Virus record (IMG/VR): IMGVR_UViG_3300000327_000004
Location: 1-38,074 of that record
Source of the DNA: a virus
Direction: 5' to 3' (one strand)
Length of the DNA: 38,074 nucleotides
Shown here: positions 15,454-22,397 of the stretch, piece by piece
How the letters are laid out: each line of letters starts with the position of its first letter
How positions within the stretch are numbered: the stretch's first letter is position 1
Position numbers and translations under genes: made by a program
Notes under the pieces: generated by a model
Databases searched by the model: none
The model's input: the letters and a program-made list of their open reading frames with translations, nothing else
Told to the model about the DNA's origin: nothing

Positions 15454-15624
15454 CTACTCCTCTTCGTTCTCGCGGATGAGGGCCTCGAGCCGTGCCCTCA
15501 TCCGCTCGATGTCCTCGAGGATGGCCAGCTCGTAGGGGCTCAGCTCCCGCAGCCGCCCGATGGCGTGGCGGGCTTCGTCGAGGCGCCCCCTGGCGTCTCG
15601 GATGTGGCGGATGACGTTGTGCAT
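15454..15624 (-). CDS. Small coiled-coil protein, unknown
   Basis: A 56-residue protein that the ATG with upstream GGGAGGAAATC defines clearly. It is almost entirely charged helix (RHIRDARGRLDEARHAIGRL, then ILEDIERMRARLEALIRE) with leucine heptads and an acidic end, so a dimerising coiled coil is likely. It is the last gene of the leftward transcription unit and shares the strong promoter at 15,986-16,014 with the gene before it. Small proteins expressed this way in phages often act on host proteins; that is inference only. Confidence 0.7.
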   Translation of the reverse strand: MHNVIRHIRDARGRLDEARHAIGRLRELSPYELAILEDIERMRARLEALIRENEEE

Positions 15625-15695
15625 GATTTCCTCCCTGCGCGGGCCGTTGTCCCCGGCCGGCCCGCCGGTGTCCCCGCCGGGGCGGGGGTGTGGGG

Positions 15696-15941
15696 TCAGT
15701 CGATGGTGGCGATCCAGTCGTTGAGCGCCCGCGCGAAGCGGCGGGCCTCCTCGTTGTTGCCGGCCCAGATCTCGGCCTCCCGGCGGGCGTGGGAGATGAA
15801 GTCGCTCAGCGGCTCCGCCCAGGAGGAGCCGCCGAGGAACGACGCGCGGACCACCCCGCCCTGGGTCAGCTCGGCGACGAAGGTGTCGCCACCCTCGAAC
15901 TCGAACTCGAAGTCGTCGAAGACGATATCCATGGCGGTCAT
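15696..15941 (-). CDS. Small acidic protein under a strong promoter, unknown
   Basis: An 81-residue protein with AAGGAGGGAAGAC just before the ATG; a second in-frame ATG is three codons on. The amino half is very acidic (IVFDDFEFEFEGGDTFVAEL) and beta-prone, the carboxy half is a Trp-containing amphipathic helix (REAEIWAGNNEEARRFARAL). Acidic small phage proteins can mimic DNA or block host enzymes, but no family is recognised. The promoter with an A-tract upstream element suggests early, high expression by the host polymerase. Confidence 0.7.
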   Translation of the reverse strand: MTAMDIVFDDFEFEFEGGDTFVAELTQGGVVRASFLGGSSWAEPLSDFISHARREAEIWAGNNEEARRFARALNDWIATID

Positions 15942-15985
15942 GTCTTCCCTCCTTGCTGCGCGGCCTTCCCCCGCCGCGCACAGAT

Positions 15986-16036
15986 ACCATATGTCCCCCG
16001 GCGGGAGGCGTCAAGGGCCTCGCGCGATTTTTTTTT
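15986..16036 (-). promoter_or_regulatory. Strong leftward promoter with UP-like A-tract
   Basis: Reading leftward, TTGACG (16,014-16,009), 17 bases and TATGGT (15,991-15,986) form a near-consensus promoter. A run of nine A (16,036-16,028 on this strand) would lie about 49-57 bases ahead of the start point, where UP elements bind the polymerase alpha subunit. It drives the two small genes at 15,696-15,941 and 15,454-15,624. Confidence 0.7.
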
Positions 16037-16039
16037 GCG

Positions 16040-16385
16040 CTAGCCCGGAAGGCCCGTCGTCACCGCAACTTCGCACGAGAGCCCGAGCCGCTCCCAGTCC
16101 GCGGCGAGGGCGTCGGCGCTCGACTGCGACGGCATCCAGGCGCGCGCCCAGGGCTCCCGCTCCCCGCGGCGCCAGGCGTCGACGCGCCACCAGAGGCGTC
16201 GGGGCTGCGGGCGCTCCGGGGCGGGCGGCGGTGGGACGGCGAGGAGGGGGAGGATCTCCTCCGGCGGCGCGCAGGGTCGCGCAGGCGTCGGGGTCGCGCT
16301 CGACGAGGGCCAGGTGCCCGATGCCCGCGCGGTGGAGGCCGAGGGCGGCGCCCCCGGCCCCGGCGAACAGCTCGACGGCGCGCAC
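16040..16385 (-). pseudogene. Cytosine-C5 DNA methyltransferase fragment joined out of frame to another coding segment
   Basis: From GTG at 16,385 the frame reads MRAVELFAGAGGAALGLHRA and then VERDPDACATLRAAG. These are motifs I and II (SAM-binding) of C5 methyltransferases. After about 43 residues the frame turns into low-complexity Pro/Arg. The +1 frame instead gives a plausible protein (ILPLLAVPPPPAPERPQP, LWWRVDAWRRGEREPWARAW, ending TTGLPG-stop at 16,040) with high GC at third codon positions and no start codon of its own. The PCQ catalytic motif and target domain are absent in either case. It looks like a deletion remnant; a sequencing indel would restore only a 115-residue fusion, not an enzyme. 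Confidence 0.65.
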
Positions 16386-16387
16386 GG

Positions 16388-16783
16388 CTACTCCTCCTCC
16401 CCGCCCAGATCCCGCGCGACGCCGCGGGCGTACTCGTCGAGCCAGCGGACGCGCCGCCGCACGGGCTCGGCCAGCGCGAGCAGGGGGACTAGCGCGGGGT
16501 CGCCCCACTGCTCGACGGCGCCGATGCCGGCGTCGACGAGGTCGACGGAGTCCGCCGTCAGCGCCGACCGGAGCAACATCTCCCGCGTCCGCCGCGCTCG
16601 GGGCAGCCCGACGCGGACGAGCAGCCGCAGCAGGTCGGCGCGCTCGCCGGGGTCGCGGTCAGGCTCGAGCGCTGCGGCGAAGACGTCCGCGGCCACCCAG
16701 CGGTTCCGCACGAGCGCCTCGGCCGGGTGCTCGTACCCGGCGCGGAGGGGCTCGGCGTCGAGCAGTGCGAGGACGCGGCGCAC
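16388..16783 (-). CDS. Helical protein of unknown function
   Basis: A 131-residue protein from a GTG eight bases downstream of the preceding stop, with a GGGGGGG stretch as ribosome site. It consists of helical segments with a repeated look (PAEALVRNRWVAADVFAAAL, ERADLLRLLVRVGLPRARRT, DPALVPLLALAEPVRRRVRW) and may be a short HEAT-like alpha solenoid. It ends in an acidic GGEEE. The methyltransferase fragment starts two bases after its stop. No family recognised. Confidence 0.6.
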   Translation of the reverse strand: MRRVLALLDAEPLRAGYEHPAEALVRNRWVAADVFAAALEPDRDPGERADLLRLLVRVGLPRARRTREMLLRSALTADSVDLVDAGIGAVEQWGDPALVPLLALAEPVRRRVRWLDEYARGVARDLGGEEE

Positions 16784-16791
16784 GGCCCCCC

Positions 16792-16953
16792 CTACACCGG
16801 CAGCCCGGACCACACGGCCAGGCGCAGCACGAGCCGCTGCGCGAGCCCCCAGAGCCGGGCGCGCCAGCGGTGGCCCATGAGGCCGGCGGTCTGCTCGTAG
16901 ACGTAGAGCCGCGTCCAGAAGCCCCAGAGGTACTGCGAGATCCGGCGGCGCAT
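16792..16953 (-). CDS. Small basic, aromatic protein
   Basis: Fifty-three residues starting MRRRISQYLWGFWTRLYVYE with GGAGGGAGCG before the ATG and ending SGLPV. It is rich in Trp, Arg and Leu, amphipathic and possibly membrane-associated rather than membrane-spanning. It is tightly packed between neighbours (8 and 9 bases), which supports it being real. Function unknown. Confidence 0.6.
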   Translation of the reverse strand: MRRRISQYLWGFWTRLYVYEQTAGLMGHRWRARLWGLAQRLVLRLAVWSGLPV

Positions 16954-16962
16954 CGCTCCCTC

Positions 16963-17352
16963 CTAGCTCCACGGCCCGCGCCCCGGCTCCGCGAGGCCGG
17001 TGGGGGCGCGGGAGTCGGCGTCGTCGTCGTCCTCGGCAGCCACCGCCTCGACCAGCGCGCGCAGGCGCTCCGCGAGCCAGCGGTCGTCGCCGACCTCGTC
17101 GAGGCGGTCGAGGATGCGCGCCAAGAGCGACGGCTCGTGGCGGGAGGGGTCCCCGTCGCCCCACTCCAGCCCGCAGCGGCAGGCGAGCACCCAGCCGCCG
17201 TCGGGCCAGCGCGAGAGGACCGCGCTGGTCGTGGGGACGACGGCGTACCCGTCGTCGTCGGGCACGCGGGCCTCGACGACGGCCGCGCCGCAGCCGGGGC
17301 AGCGCCGGAGCGGCGAGCGCAGCAGCTCGCGGGCGATGTCGCGGGCGGTCAC
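16963..17352 (-). CDS. Zinc-ribbon protein, unknown
   Basis: A 129-residue protein from a GTG overlapping the previous gene's TGA. A four-cysteine ribbon is visible: CPGCG near residues 18-22 and CRCG near 58-61, around a beta segment (GYAVVPTTSAVLSRWPDGGW). The rest is helix (LLARILDRLDEVG, then WLAERLRALVEAVAAE) followed by an acidic DDDDAD stretch. Such small zinc proteins are common in early phage gene blocks and may bind DNA, RNA or host proteins. No precise function. Confidence 0.65.
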   Translation of the reverse strand: MTARDIARELLRSPLRRCPGCGAAVVEARVPDDDGYAVVPTTSAVLSRWPDGGWVLACRCGLEWGDGDPSRHEPSLLARILDRLDEVGDDRWLAERLRALVEAVAAEDDDDADSRAPTGLAEPGRGPWS

Positions 17353-17732
17353 TCCTCACCTCCCTCGGGCATCGTGCCGTAATCGACGGAGACGACCTCC
17401 AGCCGGTGCGCCGCCGCCCATGCGGGCACCTCGCCAGACCGGCCGCGCAGGCCGAGCGCACGGCGCACGGGCTCGGGCGGCTCCGCGTCGAGGAGCACGA
17501 GGCGAGCGCGCGTCGGCAGGCGCCCAGCGCACCACAGGTAGGGCTCGACCGCGCCGCGCAGCTCGTCCTGGAGGCCGTCGAGGTCGAGCGCGCCAACCCA
17601 GCGGGCGAGCATGGGGGCCTCGTCGCCAGCGTCCACGAGGAGCAGGCCCGCGCGGGCACGCGCCAGAGCGTCGCGCAGGTGGCCCTCGTCGTGGGAGAGG
17701 AGGATGGCGTCGACTGGGGTGCGCGCGCTCAT
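17349..17732 (-). CDS. Conserved-looking small protein, unknown (PIN/Toprim-like guess)
   Basis: A 127-residue protein with the alternating strand-helix pattern of a small alpha/beta fold: VDAILLSHDEGHLRDALARA, GLLLVDAGDEAPML, ARLVLLDAEPPEP, RLEVVSVDYG. Several Asp residues end strands, as in PIN or Rossmann-like domains, but no catalytic set is certain. It overlaps both neighbours by four bases, so it belongs to one translationally coupled block. Confidence 0.55.
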   Translation of the reverse strand: MSARTPVDAILLSHDEGHLRDALARARAGLLLVDAGDEAPMLARWVGALDLDGLQDELRGAVEPYLWCAGRLPTRARLVLLDAEPPEPVRRALGLRGRSGEVPAWAAAHRLEVVSVDYGTMPEGGEE

Positions 17733-18670
17733 CGAGCACCCCCGGTCGGCGCGGCCGTTCCGTCGCCGTAGAGGGCGACGACGAACCGGCGCAGCCGCTC
17801 CACCTCCCCGCGCAGTTCGTCGCGCTCGCGCACGAGTTCGCGCACGGCGCGGGGCGCGGCGAGGCTCCAGTCGTCGTCGGCCAGGCCGAGCGCGTGGCCG
17901 ATTTCGCCCAGAGCGGCGGAGTCGGCCTTCAGCTCCTCGACGGCCCTGAAGATCTCGTAGTCGTCGGTGGCGTCATCGAGGCCGAGCACGGCGCGCAGCT
18001 CGTCGCGCTCGCGGACCAGCTCGCGCACATCGGCGCGCAGCTCGTCGCGCTGGCGCTGGAGCCGCCGGACCGCGTCAGGTGTCCGGCCGGGCGCGTCAAA
18101 GCTCACGCTGAGGAGACAGGCGACCTCGTCGAGGGCGGCGGACGCGGCCCGCAGCTCCTCGACGGCCCTGGAGATCTCATAGTCGTCGGCGGCGACATCG
18201 AGGCCGAGCACGGCGCGCAGCTCGCGGCGCAGCCAGGCGAGGCTCCTCGCGCGGCGGACCGTGCGGATGCGGAAACGGAGGCGCGAGTCTGCGTCGTCGC
18301 CGCCGGGCTCGAAGCCAAAGGCCCTAGCGATCCGCCCGAGCGCCCAGGAGTCGGACCACAGCGCCGCGACGACCTTGACGACCTCGTCCTCGTCGTCGGA
18401 CTCGCACTTGTCGCGGAGCACGGCGCGCAGACGGCGGCGCAGGTCGCCGTCGTCGCGGTCGCGGTCGGGCGCGCGGACGACGGCGCAGCGGCCGTCCACG
18501 TACCAGGCGCAGCGGTCGCCGAGGCAGCGCATCTGGCGCTCGGCCCGGTCGCCGCTCGGCGTGCCCTCGTAGTCGTCGAGGACGAATGCGGCGGCATAAC
18601 GTTCGTGCGGGAAGCCGTCCGCTGGCTCGTGCGTGGCGGACATCAGGAAGGGGCAGAACTTCGCGGTCAT
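17729..18670 (-). CDS. Cys-rich protein with three internal repeats, unknown
   Basis: A 313-residue protein; the ATG follows GGAGGCTACCC. The start (MTAKFCPFLMSATHEP, then MRCLGDRCAWYVDGRCAVV) is a cysteine-rich module that could bind metal. The rest contains three related units, each with LRAVL, an acidic turn, a helix and a second helix: DEDEVVKVVAALWSDSWALG, DDYEISRAVEELRAASAALD and DDYEIFRAVEELKADSAALG. Units 2 and 3 are also alike at DNA level, so they arose by recent duplication. Between them are coiled-coil segments (RQRDELRADVRELVRERDEL). Function unknown. Confidence 0.65.
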   Translation of the reverse strand: MTAKFCPFLMSATHEPADGFPHERYAAAFVLDDYEGTPSGDRAERQMRCLGDRCAWYVDGRCAVVRAPDRDRDDGDLRRRLRAVLRDKCESDDEDEVVKVVAALWSDSWALGRIARAFGFEPGGDDADSRLRFRIRTVRRARSLAWLRRELRAVLGLDVAADDYEISRAVEELRAASAALDEVACLLSVSFDAPGRTPDAVRRLQRQRDELRADVRELVRERDELRAVLGLDDATDDYEIFRAVEELKADSAALGEIGHALGLADDDWSLAAPRAVRELVRERDELRGEVERLRRFVVALYGDGTAAPTGGAR

Positions 18671-18828
18671 CGGGTAGCCTCCACGGCCGCGCAGGCGGCC
18701 TTCTCGGGGTGGTTTGCGTACCAGTCGCTCGCGACCGCCGCCGCGAGCCCGAGCAGGCCCGCGCAGGCGAGCGCGATGAGCGCCGTGGGAACGGCGGCGT
18801 CGAGAGCGTTCCAGATCGTCAGTCGCAT
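18667..18828 (-). CDS. Small membrane protein
   Basis: Fifty-three residues from an ATG behind GGGGAGGACCG. One hydrophobic helix (VPTALIALACAGLLGLAAAVA, about residues 13-33) is flanked by a short polar amino end and a polar tail. It overlaps neighbours on both sides (TGA/ATG overlap downstream). It could be an inner-membrane exclusion or regulatory peptide; no family recognised. Confidence 0.6.
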   Translation of the reverse strand: MRLTIWNALDAAVPTALIALACAGLLGLAAAVASDWYANHPEKAACAAVEATR

Positions 18829-19919
18829 CGGTCCTCCCCGCCGTAGGCGCGCTCCATCGCCAGCTCGACCGCCTCGGCCGCCAGCTCGTCGCGCAGCATC
18901 TCCTCCAGTCGCGCGCACTCGTCGCACAGCGGCGGCGGGCAGGGGCCCACGTCCCGGCAGTGGTCGGTCGCCGGCGCGCCGCACTTCTCGCACGGCACGA
19001 TGTACGCGCCCGCGAAGCCCCGCGACGGGTCACCGTAGGGCTTCCAGCGCCCGTCGGCGTGGACGCGGAAGCCGAGGACGGCGCCCTTGCGGGCGACGGC
19101 GAGGAACGCCGCGACGGGCGCCTCGCCAGCGGGCGTACCCGACCCGGCGCCCATGATGGAGACGCGGGCGGGGGCGCCCCGGAGCGCCGGGTGCCCGGCC
19201 GGGAGGAACGAGACGAACGGGACGCCCAGGATCGCCGACGCCTCGGGCGCCTCCTTCGGCGACGGCACCTCGCGGAAGTCGGCGCACTCGACGCCCGCGA
19301 AGCGAACGCGCGGGGCGAGGCGGAACATATCGACGGCGGTGTAGAAGTCGGCGAGGACGGCCTCAACATCGCGGCCCTGGAAGCGCGCCTTCGACTCGGC
19401 CCGCCATGCCTGGAGCCGCTCGGAGGCGACCCCCGGGCATCGGCCCGCGTAGGCCGCCGCCAAGCAGTGGTCGGCGGCGGCGGCCATGACGTGGTCGTCC
19501 GGCGGCGCGGTCAGCCCGAGCAGGCGGTACACCTGCCCGAGCGAGGAGGCCTCCCAGAACTGCGCCGGGGGCGCCCCGTGCCCGGGGTCCCCCGGGTTGT
19601 GGTGGTCCACCCGGACCACGTCGAGGCCGCCCCACTCCGCGCCGGGCACGTCGCACTCGACGAGCACGACCCGCTCGAAGCCGGCCTCGCGGGCGAAGGC
19701 CGGCAGCTCCGCCCCCGGCACGATGTCCTCGTCGCCCTGCGGGTCCGGGCGGTCGCTCACGCCGACCGCCCGGTACGCCGCGAACGGAGCGACCCGCCCC
19801 GGCTTGCCGTCCCTGCCGAGGGCGACGGCGTACAGGACGCGGCCACCCTCCCGGCGGAGGAGGGCCTCGATGGCGTTCATCTCGGGGTCGGCGGCTCCGA
19901 GGATCCAGATGCGCTTCAT
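18819..19919 (-). CDS. DHH-motif phosphoesterase-like protein with zinc ribbon
   Basis: A 366-residue protein that heads a leftward block. It opens with MKRIWILGAADPEMNAIEAL and has an alpha/beta core with RVVLVECDVP and VRVDHHNPGDPGHG, the DHH signature of RecJ-like and nano-RNase phosphoesterases, then ASSLGQVYRLLGL and AAADHCLAAAYAG. A catalytic domain that cuts phosphodiester or nucleotide substrates with metal ions is likely, but only part of the family's motif set is visible. The carboxy end carries CEKCGAP...DHC...CPPPLCDEC, a zinc module. Promoter at 19,938-19,965. Confidence 0.55.
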   Translation of the reverse strand: MKRIWILGAADPEMNAIEALLRREGGRVLYAVALGRDGKPGRVAPFAAYRAVGVSDRPDPQGDEDIVPGAELPAFAREAGFERVVLVECDVPGAEWGGLDVVRVDHHNPGDPGHGAPPAQFWEASSLGQVYRLLGLTAPPDDHVMAAAADHCLAAAYAGRCPGVASERLQAWRAESKARFQGRDVEAVLADFYTAVDMFRLAPRVRFAGVECADFREVPSPKEAPEASAILGVPFVSFLPAGHPALRGAPARVSIMGAGSGTPAGEAPVAAFLAVARKGAVLGFRVHADGRWKPYGDPSRGFAGAYIVPCEKCGAPATDHCRDVGPCPPPLCDECARLEEMLRDELAAEAVELAMERAYGGEDRCD

Positions 19920-19936
19920 GCTTCCCTCCTTGTACT

Positions 19937-19965
19937 GGTAGTAAACCGTACGCGCGCAGGCACAA
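19937..19965 (-). promoter_or_regulatory. Leftward promoter of the repeated family (copy 1)
   Basis: Reading leftward: TTGTGC, 16 bases, TACTAC, then AAGGAGGGAAGC before the ATG at 19,919. The 18 bases CGCGTACGGTTTACTACC are identical in copy 2 at 24,246-24,263 and are placed equally relative to the ribosome site. Confidence 0.65.
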
Positions 19966-19971
19966 TGGCAG

Positions 19972-20307
19972 TCAACCCGCCTGCCACACCAGCGCGCGCG
20001 CGACGGCCTTCTCGGCGCGCCGGAGCCTCCGAGCCTCCGACCAGGCCGCCAGGGCCGCCTCGGCGTAGCGAGCGAGCGCCCGGACCTCCTCGACGCTCGC
20101 AGAGCCCGGACGGCCCCGGCGAAGCGCCGCGAGGGCTTCCGAAGGCCCGCGACCGCGCTCCAGGTCGACGACGGCGCCCGCAAGCGCGTCGCGCAGGCGA
20201 ACGGGGGTACGGTTCCTGTTCGCTGCGGCGAGGGCCTGGCCGACGGCGTACCGCGCCTCGGCGGCGAGCGACCGCTCGATGTCGGCGAGGGGCAGGCGGG
20301 CGGTCAT
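19972..20307 (-). CDS. Helical protein, unknown
   Basis: A 111-residue Ala/Arg/Leu-rich, wholly helical protein (MTARLPLADIERSLAAEARY, later VRALARYAEAALAAWSEARR). It is the last gene of the long recombination/regulatory block; its stop is just before the next promoter. Basic character suggests nucleic acid or protein binding. No motif recognised. Confidence 0.6.
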   Translation of the reverse strand: MTARLPLADIERSLAAEARYAVGQALAAANRNRTPVRLRDALAGAVVDLERGRGPSEALAALRRGRPGSASVEEVRALARYAEAALAAWSEARRLRRAEKAVARALVWQAG

Positions 20308-20498
20308 CGGTCGTCCTCCTCGCAGCGGCAGAGGAAGTAGCCGTCGTCGGCGGGGATCAGCTCCTGGTCCGCCCGCGGGCAGCGCGTGTTCAGCACGCGC
20401 GACAGGTAGGCGTCCCTGCACGGGCCGGCGCTGGGGTCCGGGCGGTACAGGGCGCCCGCGACGACGTCGGCGAGGAAGCGGAGCAGGTCACGGCGCAC
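20304..20498 (-). CDS. Small Cys-containing protein, unknown
   Basis: Sixty-four residues from a GTG that overlaps the end of the preceding gene. The sequence includes RDLLRFLADVVAGALYRPDP and four cysteines (PCRD, TRCPR, FLCRC) that may form one zinc site. It ends in CEEDDR with a four-base overlap to the next gene. Function unknown. Confidence 0.55.
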   Translation of the reverse strand: MRRDLLRFLADVVAGALYRPDPSAGPCRDAYLSRVLNTRCPRADQELIPADDGYFLCRCEEDDR

Positions 20499-20772
20499 GG
20501 CCAGGCCCCCACAGTTCGAGCTGCCCGACCGGCGGCGCCGGCTGGGCGGCCTCGTACAGCCGCTCGGCCTCCTCCCACGCCTCGCCCGCCGGGCAGCCAC
20601 GCCGGGTGTCGCAGCGGGCCCAGTGCTCGCAGTCGGCGCACGGGTCTCCGCCAGAGCACAGGTGGTCGATCACGCCGTGCGGCGAGTCGAGGAGTCGCTC
20701 GCCAGCGTCACCGATGCAGCGGATCGTTATCTGCTCGCCGAATACGGCGATAGCGGCGAAGTGCAGCGCCAT
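20488..20772 (-). CDS. Small Cys-rich protein, unknown
   Basis: Ninety-four residues from an ATG with GAGGAGTG upstream. The amino half is beta-prone (FAAIAVFGEQITIRCIGDAG), followed by a cysteine cluster (CSGGDPCADCEHWARCDTRR plus GCPAG) with six cysteines that could bind one or two zinc ions. The tail VGQLELWGPG is reminiscent of short peptide motifs at phage protein ends. The gene overlaps both neighbours. Confidence 0.6.
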   Translation of the reverse strand: MALHFAAIAVFGEQITIRCIGDAGERLLDSPHGVIDHLCSGGDPCADCEHWARCDTRRGCPAGEAWEEAERLYEAAQPAPPVGQLELWGPGRAP

Positions 20773-21077
20773 CACTCCTCCTCGTTTTCGTCGCTCTCGC
20801 CGAGGGCGGCGAGGAAGGTGCGCAGGTCGTCGACGACCGCGAGCGCGCCGGACGGGTCCTCGACGGCCCGGCGGGCGGCGTCGAGGGCGGAGTGCAGCCC
20901 GTCGACGAGGTCGTCGGGCAGCAGCATCCGGGCCGCGTGCCCGCGGCAGGCGGGGCAGTAGTGACGCTCGACGCCGTCGGCGCGGACGACGCCCCAGTCC
21001 CGGGCGGTGGCCCACTGCGACGCCTCGTCGGCGCCGCAAACGGCGCACTCGTAGCGGACAGTGTTCCCAGCGTTCAT
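20772..21077 (-). CDS. Zinc-finger protein, unknown
   Basis: A 101-residue protein with a treble-clef-like amino domain: CAVCG (residues 10-14) and YCPACRG some 28 residues later. The rest is helix and ends in an acidic ESDENEEE. Probably a DNA- or protein-binding adaptor in the early block. A TGA/ATG overlap couples it to both neighbours. Confidence 0.6.
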   Translation of the reverse strand: MNAGNTVRYECAVCGADEASQWATARDWGVVRADGVERHYCPACRGHAARMLLPDDLVDGLHSALDAARRAVEDPSGALAVVDDLRTFLAALGESDENEEE

Positions 21078-21355
21078 CGGTCCTCCTTGCCCGCAAGCAG
21101 GCGGGCGATCTCGTCCTCGTCGGCGTCGGGCGTCTCGACGAGGTAGCGCAGCGACTCGACGGGCACGCCGGCCCAGTCGGCGAGTTGCTCGAGGTGGTCG
21201 CCGCTGGGGCGGCGGCGGCCGCGCTCCCAGTCTGAGACGGCCGACTGCCAAACATCTAGCAGGTCGGCGAGGTCGACCTGTCCGAGGCCGGCGAGCGCGC
21301 GACGGGCGCGGAGCCAGCGTCCGAATGCGGGGAGACGGGTGCAGGTGCCCGGCAT
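21074..21355 (-). CDS. XRE-family transcriptional regulator 1
   Basis: A 93-residue Cro/C1-type helix-turn-helix protein: FGRWLRARRALAGLGQVDLA, then LLDVWQSAVSDWERGRRRPS, in which the recognition helix and the WERG.R.PS turn are canonical. LADWAGVPVESLRYL completes the domain. It lies next to a paralogue (21,359-21,631) and shares the AGVPV..L..LVE.PDA ending with it. It probably controls phage early genes or a switch, although no repressor-operator set is visible. Confidence 0.8.
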   Translation of the reverse strand: MPGTCTRLPAFGRWLRARRALAGLGQVDLADLLDVWQSAVSDWERGRRRPSGDHLEQLADWAGVPVESLRYLVETPDADEDEIARLLAGKEDR

Positions 21356-21358
21356 CGG

Positions 21359-21631
21359 TCAGTCCTCCAGTGCCTCGCGCACGAGCGCGTCTACGCGCTC
21401 ATCGGGCGCGTCCGGGTTCTCGACCAGCTCGACGAGCCGGTGCACGGGCACGCCCGCCCACCGCGCGAAGCGCCGCAGGCGCGCAGGGCTCGGCGCGTGG
21501 CCCTGCTCCCAGCGATGGAGCGTGAAGTAGTGGACGCCGCTCTGCTTCGCGGCGTCGCGCAGCGAGAGCGCCGTGCGCGTCCGCAGCGCCCGCACGAAGC
21601 GGGCGAAGGCGGGAGCTGGTCCGGTCGTCAT
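21359..21631 (-). CDS. XRE-family transcriptional regulator 2
   Basis: A 90-residue helix-turn-helix protein with SLRDAAKQSGVHYFTLHRWE and QGHAPSPARLRRFARWAGVP. It is a clear paralogue of the preceding-map gene at 21,074-21,355: both end AGVPV..L..LVE.PDA followed by an acidic tail. The stop codon of the resolvase gene overlaps its ATG, so it is co-translated with the recombination genes. Confidence 0.8.
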   Translation of the reverse strand: MTTGPAPAFARFVRALRTRTALSLRDAAKQSGVHYFTLHRWEQGHAPSPARLRRFARWAGVPVHRLVELVENPDAPDERVDALVREALED

Positions 21632-22161
21632 CAGTCCTCCATCTGCGTTGCGGCCCACCGGGCGAGCAGTGCCGCCTCGGCGAGCCCGTCGAGGGGGCGA
21701 CGGCGCTTCCCAGGCCGAAGCGCCTCGGCGCCCCACTGCGGCCACAGCCGCTCCGCCGCCTGCACGAGCGCGGCCTTCAGCGCCGCGCGGTCCCCAGTCG
21801 GAAGCCCGCCCAGGACGGGGCGGACGGAGCCGCGCCACTGCGAGGCGAGCGGTGTCAGGATCGGCAGCTCGGGCGCGACGGCGGCGAAAGCCGCGTGCCA
21901 GGCCGCCGCCTCCGCGACGACGTGCGCCTGGGCGAGCCCCCTCCCCGGCCTCATGCCCTGTCGCTCGATGGCGACGACGGCGGGGCGGTGCAGCCCCGCC
22001 AGCTCGCGCACCACCGCGCCGATGGTCGCGGGGTCGGGGCCGCCGCGCGACGACCGCCAGTCGAGGCCCGTGCGCCAGTAGTCCGGCCGCCCGTCGACGA
22101 GCACCACGAGCCCGCCGGGAGACGCCCGCGACGTGCCAGGGTCGACGCCGACGGCGATCAC
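21631..22161 (-). CDS. RuvC-like Holliday junction resolvase
   Basis: A 176-residue RNase H-fold nuclease. The catalytic acids can be read as Asp7 in AVGVDPGTS, Glu66 in VVAIERQG and Asp158 in PLDGLAEAALLARW, matching the RuvC arrangement, with GRGLAQAHVVAEAAAW as the helix that follows. It would cut four-way junctions made by the exonuclease and annealing protein encoded beside it, or trim branched DNA before packaging. The GTG start with GAGGGGGAGCAA fits better than upstream options, which lie inside the previous gene. Confidence 0.8.
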   Translation of the reverse strand: MIAVGVDPGTSRASPGGLVVLVDGRPDYWRTGLDWRSSRGGPDPATIGAVVRELAGLHRPAVVAIERQGMRPGRGLAQAHVVAEAAAWHAAFAAVAPELPILTPLASQWRGSVRPVLGGLPTGDRAALKAALVQAAERLWPQWGAEALRPGKRRRPLDGLAEAALLARWAATQMED

Positions 22162-22397
22162 TTGCTCCCCCTCGCATGCGCCCGGCAGACCGGGATGTGG
22201 GTGATGATCGTGATGGCGGCGGCGTCCTCGACTTCCAGGACGAGGAGGTAGTCTGCGCTGCCGTGGCAGCCGTCCACGGCGCACAGCCCGGCGAGCTGGA
22301 AGGACAACCCGCGCAGCCGGTGCGGGCCGCCGCCCAGCTCGTCGAGGCGGCGCAGGTGGTCGCGCACGAGCGCGGCGATGTGGTCGGTGTGCTCCAT
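22158..22397 (-). CDS. Small protein, unknown
   Basis: Seventy-nine residues; two consecutive ATGs (22,400 and 22,397) overlap the stop of the annealing-protein gene, and the second is better spaced from GGAGGG. It contains HIAALVRDHLRRLDELGGGP and a C...C pair (LCAVDGCHGS and VCRAH) that may bind zinc. The compact strand-rich middle (YLLVLEVEDAAAITIITHIP) suggests a folded domain. Function unknown. Confidence 0.55.
   Translation of the reverse strand: MEHTDHIAALVRDHLRRLDELGGGPHRLRGLSFQLAGLCAVDGCHGSADYLLVLEVEDAAAITIITHIPVCRAHARGSK

Noticed and set aside
16001-16036. Plus-strand terminator (GAGGC/GCCTC stem plus T9)
   Set aside because: No plus-strand gene ends nearby; the stem is short, and the A9 on the other strand fits better as an upstream element of the leftward promoter.
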